DNA of 38,425 bases. Source: Faecalibacillus intestinalis. GTDB lineage: Bacteria > Bacillota_I > Bacilli_A > Erysipelotrichales > Coprobacillaceae. Position numbers and translations under genes: made by a program. The stretch covers positions 1-38,425 of the forward strand of contig NZ_PYLQ01000024.1 in assembly GCF_003024685.1 (NCBI RefSeq). Reading direction: 5' to 3'. Position 1 is the stretch's first letter; the number at the start of each line of letters is the position of its first letter. The notes under the pieces were generated by a model, which saw nothing but the letters and a program-made list of their open reading frames with translations, ran no database searches and had not been told where the DNA came from. This document shows positions 31,339 through 38,425 of the stretch, piece after piece.

Positions 31339-32448
31339 TTATCCTAAAAATAACTCCTTAATTGTATTTTCATCTAAGTCTTTACCAATTACACAAACTT
31401 GACCTGTATAAATAGGTTTACCTAAACGAATTTCAAATTCACCTGGTACTAAATCAAAATACCACCAATCTTCATTTCCACTATCTACAAAACCTTTAGC
31501 TCTTAAAACATTATCATCATTACATAATTTATTTAAGATTTCACTTAATTCAACTTCATTATATTTTTTAACAGTATCAAATCCGATACTATTGAAAACT
31601 TCATCTGCATGATGGTGATGATGTCCACAACCACATTCATGATCATGGTCATGGTGATGATGTCCACAACATTCATGTTCGTGATCGTGTTCATGATGGT
31701 CATGTCCGCAACATCCATGTTCATGATCATGTTCGTGATGATCGTGTCCGCAACATTCATGGTCATGATCGTGTTCATGATGATGGTCATGTCCGCATTC
31801 ACATTCGTGATCATGATGGTGATGATGTTCATGTTCATGTAATAATTCTTCTTGAATGTTCACTTCACAAGCATTAATGATATCTAAACCATTTAATTTA
31901 TCCCAAGCAGTTGTAATGATTGGTGAATGATCGTTTAATCCTTTTAAGATATCTAAGCATTCTTTTAATTGGAATTCAGTTAAGTCTTGACTACGACTTA
32001 AAACAATTAATGATGCATGTTCAACTTGGTTATTATAGAATTCACCAAAGTTTTTAGTATACATACGACATTTTTTAGCATCTACAACTGTAATAAAATT
32101 ATCTAATTCCATTTCATCACTATTGATTGTAGAAACAGCTTTAATAACATCAGATAATTTTCCAACACCAGAAGGTTCGATGATGACACGATCAGGATGA
32201 TAAGTATCTAATACTTCTTTTAACGATGTTTCGAAATCTCCTACTAAACTACAACAAATACATCCAGAGTTCATTTCGTTGATTGTAACACCAGAATCTT
32301 TTAAGAATGTTCCATCAATTCCAATTTCTCCAAATTCATTTTCTATTAATACGATTTTTTCATTTTGATATGCTTCAGCAATTAATTTTTTAATTAATGT
32401 TGTTTTTCCAGCACCTAAAAAGCCAGAAATAATATCTATTTTACTCAT
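31339..32448 (-). CDS. G3E (COG0523) metallochaperone GTPase with His/Cys-rich insert
   Basis: A 369-aa COG0523 GTPase. P-loop GFLGAGKTT near residue 9, ENEFGEIGID switch region, the metal motif GCICC (Cys63, Cys65, Cys66) and the C-terminal CobW_C domain (EVFNSIGFDTVKKYN onward). Between roughly residues 204 and 281 lies a repetitive tract of His, Asp, Glu and paired Cys (units such as HDHEHECCGHDHHE), an obvious metal store. Family members deliver Zn or other metals to targets. ATG 32448 follows GGAGGTGA; the frame extends upstream to another ATG at 32487 but the promoter -10 lies there. The divergent gene shares the control region. Confidence 0.92.
   Translation of the reverse strand: MSKIDIISGFLGAGKTTLIKKLIAEAYQNEKIVLIENEFGEIGIDGTFLKDSGVTINEMNSGCICCSLVGDFETSLKEVLDTYHPDRVIIEPSGVGKLSDVIKAVSTINSDEMELDNFITVVDAKKCRMYTKNFGEFYNNQVEHASLIVLSRSQDLTEFQLKECLDILKGLNDHSPIITTAWDKLNGLDIINACEVNIQEELLHEHEHHHHHDHECECGHDHHHEHDHDHECCGHDHHEHDHEHGCCGHDHHEHDHEHECCGHHHHDHDHECGCGHHHHHADEVFNSIGFDTVKKYNEVELSEILNKLCNDDNVLRAKGFVDSGNEDWWYFDLVPGEFEIRLGKPIYTGQVCVIGKDLDENTIKELFLG
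31600..31840 (-). repeat. In-frame tandem His/Cys repeat coding region
   Basis: About 240 bases of near-repeats encoding HDHEH-CCGHDH-type units inside the GTPase gene. The repeats make spurious methionine-rich frames on the other strand. Copy number is likely to vary between strains by slippage or recombination. Confidence 0.75.
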
Positions 32449-32466
32449 ATATTTCACCTCCGCTAG

Positions 32467-32495
32467 ATTATAACACTCATAAATCATTTCATCAA
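32467..32495 (-). promoter_or_regulatory. Promoter of G3E GTPase operon
   Basis: On the minus strand -35 TTGATG, 17-bp spacer, -10 TATAAT with extended TGt. The 7-4-7 inverted repeat at 32483-32500 covers the -35. Confidence 0.7.
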
Positions 32496-32500
32496 ATGAT
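32483..32500. promoter_or_regulatory. Candidate operator, ATCATTT-N4-AAATGAT
   Basis: A perfect 7-4-7 inverted repeat lies between two divergent promoters, spanning the -35 of the GTPase promoter. It resembles a dyad operator. A metalloregulator (Zur-type) is a natural guess from the gene it controls, but the spacing differs from the Bacillus Zur box. Confidence 0.55.
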
Positions 32501-32508
32501 AATACCTA

Positions 32509-32517
32509 TGTTATAAT
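32509..32517 (+). promoter_or_regulatory. Extended -10 promoter of 23S rRNA methyltransferase gene
   Basis: TGtTATAAT lies 26 bases before the ATG. The -35 position at 17 bp (TCATCA) is poor and lies inside the inverted repeat. Confidence 0.5.
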
Positions 32518-32543
32518 GATTGACAAGTAAAGGGTGATAAAAA

Positions 32544-33680
32544 ATGAAATGTCCAATAATTAAAAGATGTGGAGGATGCTTTTATCCACAAGATCAATAT
32601 CAAGAAGAATTAAAAGAAAAGACATTATTTATAGAAAAAGAAATAAAGAAAACAAAATTAAAAATAGATGTAAAACCAACAGTAGCTTCACCATTAGTTA
32701 ATGGTTATCGAAATAAAGCAATTGTTGCTTTTAATCAAAAATATGAATACGGTCTCTACGAAGAACATAGCCAAGATATTATTCCTTATAAACACTGTTT
32801 ATTACACGAAGATATTATGGATGAAATTTTACAATATATACAAAGCTATTTAAGAAAGTATCGTGTTTCTATTTATGATCGTAAAAGACATAAAGGATTA
32901 TTAAGACATATTTTAATTCGTCGAGGTGTTAAAACAGATCAAACGATGGTTGTTTTAGTATGTAATGAAAATATGTGGCGTGGTTCTAAGCAATTTTGCA
33001 ACCAATTAGTTAAGAAGTTTCCAAGTATTAAAACAATTGTCTTAAATGTCAATACACGTAGAACACCAATTGTTTTAGGAAATGAAGATAAAGTTCTTTA
33101 TGGAAAAGGGTTTATTGTTGATGAATTATGCGGTTTGAAATTTAAGATTTCTCCACAATCTTTTTATCAAATCAATCATGACCAATGTGTGAACCTTTAT
33201 ACCAAAGCTTTATCCTTATTGAATATTAAAGGAAATGAAACAGCAATTGATGCTTATTGTGGTATTGGAACAATAGGAATGATTCTCTCACAAAATGTAA
33301 AACAAGTTATTGGAGTAGAAAGTAATAGAGACGCAATCAAAGATGCAAAAAACAATGCACGAATGAATCAACTTTCTAATATTCAATTTGTATGTGATGA
33401 TGCGACTGAATTTATGAAAAAACTTGCGAAAGAGAAACATAAAGTAGATGTTGTCATTATGGATCCACCTAGAAGTGGTTCTACAAAACAATTTATGGAT
33501 TCAGTTAAGATACTAAATCCTAAACAAGTTGTTTATATTTCTTGTGATCCTACAACTCAAATTAGAGATATCCAATATTTTAAAAAGATTGGATATCATA
33601 CAGATACGATGTATCTGTATGATATGTTTCCTCATACAAAACATGTGGAAAGTATTGTGTTGTTGACAAAGGTAGTTTAG
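32544..33680 (+). CDS. RNA 5-methyluridine methyltransferase, RlmD/RlmCD/TrmA type
   Basis: A 378-aa SAM-dependent methyltransferase making m5U in rRNA or tRNA. A CxxxxxCxxC iron-sulfur signature sits at the extreme N-terminus (CPIIKRCGGC), with a further Cys near residue 85 (YKHCLL). The usual N-terminal TRAM domain is absent. The SAM motifs are DAYCGIGTIGM and VESNRDAIKDA, the catalytic block VVIMDPPRSGS, the nucleophile in YISCDPTTQIRD, and C-terminal DMFPHTKHVESI. The RlmCD family in Bacillota modifies U747 and U1939 of 23S rRNA. The ribosome site is AAAGGGTG. Confidence 0.92.
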   Translation: MKCPIIKRCGGCFYPQDQYQEELKEKTLFIEKEIKKTKLKIDVKPTVASPLVNGYRNKAIVAFNQKYEYGLYEEHSQDIIPYKHCLLHEDIMDEILQYIQSYLRKYRVSIYDRKRHKGLLRHILIRRGVKTDQTMVVLVCNENMWRGSKQFCNQLVKKFPSIKTIVLNVNTRRTPIVLGNEDKVLYGKGFIVDELCGLKFKISPQSFYQINHDQCVNLYTKALSLLNIKGNETAIDAYCGIGTIGMILSQNVKQVIGVESNRDAIKDAKNNARMNQLSNIQFVCDDATEFMKKLAKEKHKVDVVIMDPPRSGSTKQFMDSVKILNPKQVVYISCDPTTQIRDIQYFKKIGYHTDTMYLYDMFPHTKHVESIVLLTKVV

Positions 33681-33986
33681 GAAAATAAAAAAAGATTTTA
33701 ATATAAAAGGTTTATTTTAGGGTCGAAAAAACGCCTTTAATAAACCTTTTCTTTAGCAAAATACTAGAATTAATGATAAAAATAAAAGGGTAATAAATAA
33801 ATTAAAGTAAATAAAAATTTTTAGCAAAAATCTTAGGTGTTTACGTAAAGATTTAAATGATGATAGATGTTATATTTTATTTTCTTATATAATTTATTTT
33901 GCGAACTTTTCTGATGAGTATTGAAATAAAGTATATTTTATCATTAGTATTAAAGCTTGATGTTAAACAAAAGACCGTCTGATTTT
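33681..33986. other. Noncoding gap with terminator between core genes and accessory island
   Basis: About 300 AT-rich bases without a credible gene. The hairpin AAAAGGTTTATT/AATAAACCTTTT (33706-33751) follows the methyltransferase gene. The remaining part shows no tRNA or repeated end that would mark an integration site. Confidence 0.6.
33706..33754 (+). terminator. Probable terminator of methyltransferase gene
   Basis: A 12-bp stem, AAAAGGTTTATT with AATAAACCTTTT, with a 22-base loop that can pair further (AGG/CCT). The T-run after it is short (TTTTCTTT). Confidence 0.55.
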
Positions 33987-34661
33987 TTATTTGAATTCGT
34001 CCTGATACAATTTTTTTAAATATCTTTGCATTTTTTTAATGCGTTCATATGATTGAGTTTTACTGCATTTAAAATTAACAAGTTTTATAATGTCTTTTTT
34101 TGAAATATCATTTATTAAGAGATCAAACACTTCTTCAGCTTCTGGGTATATATCAGATACTTTTTTTATTAGTTTAGATAACTCATATGTTAATAAATTA
34201 ACATTATATTCATCGGTTATTCCTGTTGGATCTAATCCGTATGAAGAATCATCGTTCATATCTTCTAACATTTTATCTAATGAAATAGTTCTAGAATTAA
34301 ACATATTAGAATCATTTTGTCTTGTACAGGATTTACAATTATTACATTTAGGACAACGAATAAGATTTCCTTTTTTATTTGTAATCAAACAGCGTTGTCT
34401 TCTTGTTGATTCAAGATATTGATTTACATCATAATTAAATGATTTTAATGCACTTTTTTCTTGTTCTTTTGGAACAATGACGAATCCTACACGTACTCGT
34501 CTTTGTTGATATTTAAAAGTAGTAAGATTTTCTTGATTTTTTTTCCATACAGGATTCCATTTTATAAGTTCTTCAGCAAGAACTGGTACAAGTACTTCTC
34601 CTTCGTTTGGTTTATTTCCTTCAATGTTTTTAAATTTTGAATAATTAACATTCTTTGACAT
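33987..34661 (-). CDS. Sigma-70-like protein of mobile-element type
   Basis: A 224-aa protein from the ATG at 34661, or 248 aa if the in-frame ATG at 34733 is used; both have strong ribosome sites. The pattern FKNIEGNKPNEGEVLVPV followed by a Cys cluster RCPKCNNCKSC and a C-terminal helical region ending KTQSYERIKKMQRYLKKLY is shared with the sigma-factor-like regulators of Bacillota integrative elements. The central part (SLDKMLEDM) matches the acidic linker. The helix-turn-helix is less clear than in better members. It lies at the start of an accessory block including type I restriction-modification genes. The family call is a judgement from memory of patterns. Confidence 0.6.
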   Translation of the reverse strand: MSKNVNYSKFKNIEGNKPNEGEVLVPVLAEELIKWNPVWKKNQENLTTFKYQQRRVRVGFVIVPKEQEKSALKSFNYDVNQYLESTRRQRCLITNKKGNLIRCPKCNNCKSCTRQNDSNMFNSRTISLDKMLEDMNDDSSYGLDPTGITDEYNVNLLTYELSKLIKKVSDIYPEAEEVFDLLINDISKKDIIKLVNFKCSKTQSYERIKKMQRYLKKLYQDEFK

Positions 34662-34816
34662 TTGATTTCCTCCTGAAATTTGTGGAGGAAAATCCACATC
34701 AAAAACGCTCTGAATAAAGTTGGCCAATACCATAGTGAGTTTTCCTCCTATTTTGGCCAGCTTGTCCTATTCAGCTGGTATATTTATTTAGTTGTTCACT
34801 AGAAACAGATAGGACC
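34661..34816 (-). promoter_or_regulatory. Structured leader with competing anti-Shine-Dalgarno pairings
   Basis: On the minus strand this 5' region contains two AGGAGGAAA ribosome sites, one before ATG 34733 and one before ATG 34661. TTTTCCTCC lies between them (complement at 34684-34692) and can pair with either. Farther upstream CCAGCT pairs with AGCTGG (34757-34778), while its loop sequence ATAGGAC can pair with GTCCTAT upstream (complement 34809-34815), giving a possible pseudoknot. These pairings partly exclude each other, as in regulatory leaders. Function is inferred from sequence only. Confidence 0.5.
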
Positions 34817-34817
34817 A

Positions 34818-34831
34818 TTCTTGATCAAGAA
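34818..34831. promoter_or_regulatory. Perfect palindrome TTCTTGATCAAGAA, candidate operator
   Basis: A 14-bp perfect dyad at the predicted start of the minus-strand transcript, 5 bp downstream of its -10. It is a candidate site for one of the adjacent XRE proteins. Confidence 0.5.
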
Positions 34832-34835
34832 ATGC

Positions 34836-34864
34836 TATTAAAAGTGAAAGCTTTTTAATGTCAT
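34836..34864 (-). promoter_or_regulatory. Candidate promoter of sigma-like gene
   Basis: On the minus strand -35 ATGACA, 17-bp spacer, -10 TTAATA. Moderate match. Confidence 0.45.
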
Positions 34865-35147
34865 GCTTAGGACATAATTTTGAAAAAAAGATGTAGGATA
34901 AAAGTTTCTACAACATTTATTTTTCATACTTAAATTCTAGCCTTATTGTTAGGAATAGAGAAACGAGCGGTTTGAATTTTGATATTCTAGTTTACATAGG
35001 TATATGTGTAGAAAAATATAGTTATTTATGTTAGAATGAAATTATTCCAAGAAGAATAAAATATGCGCCCAAAGAATTAGACACATAAGTACATAAGTGA
35101 GATATTTTAATGTTTGAATAGTTATTGTTAGCTGGAGGTGATAAATT

Positions 35148-35756
35148 ATGGCATTAGACACAGACATTTTAAAAAATAGACTTAAAGCAACATTTGGATC
35201 AGACTCACAAAAAACTACTGCTAATAAGTTAAACATGACACAAGGTAATGTTAGTAAGTTATTATCTGGTTTGCAGCAGCCAACAGTAGACACTCTTTAT
35301 CGTATCAACGAAGTGTATGGAGTTTCTATTGATTGGTTAATGGGAATTTCAGATAGAAAGAATGTTACAAAAATAGAATCTGAGCTTTCTTATTCACTTG
35401 CAACAGAGATTGTTACTGAACTTGTCCGTAATGGTTTAATATCGTTGAATAAAAAGAATAATTTACTTTCATTAGGAATTCATGATCCTATATTAAAGAA
35501 GCTTTTAGAAAAAAGTAATACAATTTCTAAAGTAGATGAAGATCTATATAGAGATTGGAAAAATGCAAAGCTTTCTTTATTTAATGATAAGCCAATACTA
35601 TGTTCAATGGCGTTTCGAGAAAATGATTTAGATAATAGAATTGATGAAGCAACTACAGAAAATTATTTATTAGAATTATATGAAGAAGCAAAACAAGAAC
35701 AAGACATCTACATATATATGATGTCCGGCATTGAAAGCGATCTTGGGGGTCAATAA
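35148..35756 (+). CDS. XRE-family HTH regulator, first of a tandem pair
   Basis: A 202-aa protein with an N-terminal Cro/C1-type helix-turn-helix, about residues 8-66: LKATFGSDSQKTTANKLNMTQGNVSKLLSG, then PTVDTLYRINEVYGVSIDWLMG. The C-terminal 130 residues are helical, acidic and unassigned. The ribosome site GGAGGTGATAAATT is strong. The next gene, 3 bases after the stop, encodes a paralogue with the same DNA-binding design and then hsdM, so this is a likely controller of the restriction-modification operon. Confidence 0.85.
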   Translation: MALDTDILKNRLKATFGSDSQKTTANKLNMTQGNVSKLLSGLQQPTVDTLYRINEVYGVSIDWLMGISDRKNVTKIESELSYSLATEIVTELVRNGLISLNKKNNLLSLGIHDPILKKLLEKSNTISKVDEDLYRDWKNAKLSLFNDKPILCSMAFRENDLDNRIDEATTENYLLELYEEAKQEQDIYIYMMSGIESDLGGQ

Positions 35757-35759
35757 AAA

Positions 35760-36425
35760 ATGGCGGAACTAAATAAGATTTTAAAGGAACGCCTATCAAA
35801 AATTTTTGAAGGAGAAACACAAGGGATAACAGCTAAAAAGCTAAATATGACACAGGGTAATGTTAGTAAATGGATGAGCGGCCAGCAACTACCGACAACT
35901 GATATGCTTTACACTATTTCTAAAACATATAAAGTGTCTGTAGATTGGCTTCTTGGCATTAGTGATGAACCTGAAGTAGATGGTCTTGTATTAGAAAAGT
36001 TGACATATGAACAAGTAGCAAAGATTTTTGATAATTTAATTGAGAATAACACAATAGAGATTCCAAATAAGAATGGAATATATTCATCGACGAAAAAGGG
36101 AGATGATGATGAACATACTCTGCCCATTTACATTTGGGAACACATAAAATTAAAAGATCGTTTATTGTCAGAAATTATGCGCCGAAGATATAAGTTAATT
36201 GATCCAGAATTAAATATGCATGATGTTTGGTATGATAAATTAGCATCATTTCACGGTCTACATTTACTGAATTACAATGAAAAACTTGAAAAAGTAATAG
36301 ATGCAAATAGTCCGGCTCAATTTAATGAAGGTGATTGGGCAGAATTAATTGAAAAATTATCAAAATTAAACGAGGATGAATTAGAAAAAATGGTAAGTAA
36401 AATAAATGAAAAGGAAGGTAAATGA
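35760..36425 (+). CDS. XRE-family HTH regulator, second of a tandem pair
   Basis: A 221-aa paralogue of the preceding protein. The helix-turn-helix region GITAKKLNMTQGNVSKWMSG plus LPTTDMLYTISKTYKVSVDWLLG repeats that of its neighbour almost residue for residue, while the C-terminal part is quite different (LEKLTYEQVAKIFDNLIENN onward). This suggests duplication of the DNA-binding domain with a new sensor or partner-binding domain. The preceding stop is 3 bases away. Its TGA overlaps an ATG of hsdM (ATGA), so the two XRE genes and hsdM form one operon. Control like that of C-proteins is plausible, but the helical tails are much longer. Confidence 0.85.
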   Translation: MAELNKILKERLSKIFEGETQGITAKKLNMTQGNVSKWMSGQQLPTTDMLYTISKTYKVSVDWLLGISDEPEVDGLVLEKLTYEQVAKIFDNLIENNTIEIPNKNGIYSSTKKGDDDEHTLPIYIWEHIKLKDRLLSEIMRRRYKLIDPELNMHDVWYDKLASFHGLHLLNYNEKLEKVIDANSPAQFNEGDWAELIEKLSKLNEDELEKMVSKINEKEGK

Positions 36426-36427
36426 TA

Positions 36428-37951
36428 ATGGCAAGTAATAACACAGCTGATATAGGATTTGAAAAAGAAATATGGGATGCAGCTTGTGTCTTAAGAGGAA
36501 ACATGGATGCATCAGAATACAAAAATGTTATCCTTGGATTGATTTTTCTAAAATATATTTCAGATAGTTTTAATGAAAAATATCAAGAACTGGTTGAAGA
36601 AGGAGAAGGTTTTGAAGAAGATCGAGATGAATATACATCTGAGAATATTTTCTTCGTACCATCAGGAGCACGATGGGAAGACATTGCATCACAATCAAAT
36701 AAACCAGAAATCGGTAAGGTTATCGATAATGCAATGACTGCGATAGAAAATGAAAATAAAAAATTAAAAGGAATTCTTCCTAAAAATTTTGCTCGTCCTG
36801 AATTGGATAAGCGAAGATTAGGAGAAGTTGTTGATCTATTTACTAATATAAAAATGAAAGAAGGTACTGACGAAAAAGATCTTCTTGGACGTACATATGA
36901 ATATTGTCTCCGCAATTTTGCGGAACAGGAAGGAAGAAATGCTGGTCAATTCTATACACCATCTTGTGTAGTAAGAACAATTGTAGAAATTTTGCAACCT
37001 TATAATGGCCGAGTATACGATCCATGCTGTGGTGCAGGTGGTATGTTTGTTCAATCAGCTGGGTTTATAAAAAATCATCAAGGAAACATAAACAATATTT
37101 CAGTTTATGGACAAGAATCAAATCCTACTACTTGGAAAATGGCTAAAATGAATCTTGCAATTAGGGGTATCGATTGTAATCTTGGTGAAATTCCAGAAGA
37201 CACTTTTTTAAATGATCAGCATCCAACTATGCGTGCTGACTATATTATGGCAAATCCTCCATTTAATCTAACACCTTGGGGAGCTGATAAATTAAAAGAA
37301 GATAAAAGATGGAAATTTGGAATGCCGCCAGCAGGTAATGCAAACTATGCTTGGATTCAACATATGATATGGCATTTATCTCCTAATGGGCGAATGGGTA
37401 TGGTACTTGCAAATGGCTCTCTTTCTTCTCAAAATGGAGGAGAAGGTGAAATTCGTAAGAATATTATTGAAGCAGATTTAGTTGAGGGAATTATTTCTTT
37501 GCCAGAAAAACTTTTTTACACGACTGGTATTCCTGTTTGCTTGTGGTTTATTAATAAGAATAAAAAACAAAAGGGAAAAACATTGTTTATTGATGCTCGT
37601 AAAATGGGAACAATGGCTACAAGGGCTTTACGCGAGCTTACTGATGGAACAAAAGATCCAAAAGATAATGATATAAAAAAATTGGCTGATACTTTTAGAA
37701 ATTTTCAAGAGGGTACATTAGAAGAAGAAAAAGGATTCTGTGCTATTGCTGATTTGAAAGAAATTGAAAAACAAGACTTTATTCTTACTCCTGGTCGATA
37801 TGTTGGTATTGAAGAACAGGAAGATGATGGAGAACCATTTGAAGAGAAAATGACAAGATTAACATCTGAATTATCACAAATGTTTGAAAAATCTCATGAA
37901 TTAGAGAATGAAATTCGTGAAAAGCTTGGAGCGATAGGATATGAAATTTAA
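36428..37951 (+). CDS. hsdM: Type I restriction-modification methyltransferase subunit HsdM
   Basis: A 507-aa N6-adenine methyltransferase subunit of a type I system. The N-terminal HsdM_N domain is FEKEIWDAACVLRGNMDASEYK. The SAM site is DPCCGAGGMFVQS (motif I) near residue 201. The catalytic NPPF motif lies in ADYIMANPPFNLTPWG. The C-terminal helical arm ends in QMFEKSHELENEIREKL. ATG 36428 is 9 bases from GGAAGG; an alternative ATG at 36422 overlaps the previous stop but is too close to the site. hsdS overlaps its end by 11 bases. Confidence 0.95.
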   Translation: MASNNTADIGFEKEIWDAACVLRGNMDASEYKNVILGLIFLKYISDSFNEKYQELVEEGEGFEEDRDEYTSENIFFVPSGARWEDIASQSNKPEIGKVIDNAMTAIENENKKLKGILPKNFARPELDKRRLGEVVDLFTNIKMKEGTDEKDLLGRTYEYCLRNFAEQEGRNAGQFYTPSCVVRTIVEILQPYNGRVYDPCCGAGGMFVQSAGFIKNHQGNINNISVYGQESNPTTWKMAKMNLAIRGIDCNLGEIPEDTFLNDQHPTMRADYIMANPPFNLTPWGADKLKEDKRWKFGMPPAGNANYAWIQHMIWHLSPNGRMGMVLANGSLSSQNGGEGEIRKNIIEADLVEGIISLPEKLFYTTGIPVCLWFINKNKKQKGKTLFIDARKMGTMATRALRELTDGTKDPKDNDIKKLADTFRNFQEGTLEEEKGFCAIADLKEIEKQDFILTPGRYVGIEEQEDDGEPFEEKMTRLTSELSQMFEKSHELENEIREKLGAIGYEI

Positions 37952-38411
37952 AAAATATTGCTTAGGTGAATTAGTAGAAATTAAATATGGGAAAAATCAA
38001 AAAAAGGTTATAGATAAAAATGGTAAATTTCCTATTTATGGTACAGGGGGGTTAATAGGATATGCAAATGAATTTTTGTATGATAAACCGTCTGTTCTTA
38101 TTGGAAGAAAAGGGACTATCGATAAAATTAGATATGTTGAACATCCTTTTTGGACTGTAGATACTCTGTTTTATACAAAAATTAATGAGAACTTAGTTGC
38201 TCCGAAATATCTTTATTATAAAATGTTAACCTTTGATTTAATGAATTATAATGAAGGAACTACAATTCCTAGTCTAAGAACGCAAACCCTAAATAGTTTA
38301 GAATTAGAAATTCCAAGTATTAATACTCAAAAAAAAATTGTTTCAATTTTGAATTCATTGGATAGTAAGATTACATTAAATAGTATGATAAACAATAATT
38401 TAGCGGCTTAA
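37941..38411 (+). CDS. hsdS: Type I restriction specificity subunit HsdS, single target-recognition domain
   Basis: A 156-aa protein corresponding to one half of a normal HsdS, which has two target-recognition domains. The TRD is residues 1-115: KYCLGELVEIKYGKN, PIYGTGGLIGYANEF, VLIGRKGTIDK, FWTVDTLFYTK. The conserved helix that spaces TRDs follows: EIPSINTQKKIVSILNSLDSKITLNS and MINNNLAA, where a stop occurs. A complete subunit would continue into a second TRD. This could be a true half-subunit that dimerises, a truncated copy or one partner of an inverting hsdS cassette. The window ends 14 bases later, so this cannot be settled. Confidence 0.85.
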   Translation: MKFKKYCLGELVEIKYGKNQKKVIDKNGKFPIYGTGGLIGYANEFLYDKPSVLIGRKGTIDKIRYVEHPFWTVDTLFYTKINENLVAPKYLYYKMLTFDLMNYNEGTTIPSLRTQTLNSLELEIPSINTQKKIVSILNSLDSKITLNSMINNNLAA

Positions 38412-38425
38412 AGGTCAATGGCAGA

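Larger units (their letters stand above)
34734..35147. other. Divergent intergenic region between sigma-like gene and XRE pair
   Basis: About 410 AT-rich bases without a gene. The left third is the structured leader and promoter of the minus-strand sigma-like gene. A perfect 14-bp palindrome (TTCTTGATCAAGAA) lies at its predicted transcription start. The rest is AT-rich, with no clear promoter assigned for the XRE genes, although TATAGTTATTTATG near 35022 is a possible -10 region. Confidence 0.55.

Noticed and set aside
31609-31842. Methionine-rich frame on the plus strand
   Set aside because: It is the antisense of the His/Cys repeat in the GTPase gene; the composition follows from the CAT codons. 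There is no ribosome site.
33706-33754. Long inverted repeat as a mobile-element end
   Set aside because: It sits where a terminator is expected after the methyltransferase gene, and no partner end was seen.
35042-35293. Minus-strand frame overlapping the first XRE gene
   Set aside because: It overlaps a strongly supported gene and has no recognisable domain or ribosome site.

Overview
The window is very AT-rich and gene-dense, with strong AGGAGG-type ribosome binding sites, short U-tract terminators and many extended -10 promoters (TGnTATAAT). It carries HPr with both His16 and Ser47 plus cre-like sites, a CymR/IscR-type Rrf2 regulator, a short tgt-queA-queH operon and an M18 aminopeptidase. 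This fits a low-GC Bacillota, most likely a gut Erysipelotrichales/Coprobacillaceae-type bacterium. The taxonomic placement is inference from gene content and codon use.

Layout. (1) 1-1893: an ISL3-family transposase gene on the minus strand, split by an apparently intact IS3-family element (616 to about 1811). (2) 2045-9551: a small membrane protein, a DUF554 membrane protein, a GNAT acetyltransferase, an unrecognised 382-aa protein, a co-oriented esterase/ATP-grasp pair, and a lipoprotein followed by a membrane-anchored methyltransferase-like protein. (3) 9623-16875: ptsH (HPr), a YbaK-type deacylase, a phosphoglucomutase/phosphomannomutase with a full promoter and a textbook cre site, an AgrC-like protein that has lost its kinase motifs, an M18 aminopeptidase, an NSS-family transporter and a second GNAT. 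(4) 16904-23757: a sulfur amino-acid block with cysE, divergent cysK, a possible 16-codon leader ORF, metY, a TtcA-like PP-loop protein, an Rrf2 regulator and aspartate kinase. A TAGGA(A/T)T-like motif sits in the control regions of cysE, cysK and the Rrf2 gene. (5) 23885-27400: an SGNH hydrolase, a YHYH-domain surface protein, a nitroreductase, and a LytTR regulator with a degenerate receiver overlapping a membrane protein gene. (6) 27521-30315: a tgt-queA-queH queuosine operon on the minus strand. (7) 30390-32448: two G3E (COG0523) GTPases, one fused to a YcgQ-like C-terminus and one with a long His/Cys-rich metal-binding insert. They are followed by a divergent 23S rRNA uracil methyltransferase gene. 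(8) 33987-38425: an accessory island with a mobile-element sigma-like gene, an elaborately structured leader, two tandem paralogous XRE regulators, hsdM and a one-TRD hsdS that stops just before the window edge.

The genes work together most clearly in block 4: LysC feeds homoserine supply, CysE makes O-acetylserine, CysK and MetY fix sulfide, and the Rrf2 protein is the natural candidate regulator. In block 3, HPr(Ser-P)/CcpA control of phosphohexose metabolism is suggested by the cre sites. In block 7, metal-chaperone GTPases share one intergenic control region with an Fe-S methyltransferase gene.

The most unusual observations are the nested anti-Shine-Dalgarno structures with two in-frame starts at 34661-34816, the tandem XRE pair guarding a type I restriction-modification locus, the codon-usage mosaic in cysK, and the two apparently signalling-dead regulators (AgrC-like and LytTR). 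No tRNA, rRNA or CRISPR array was seen.
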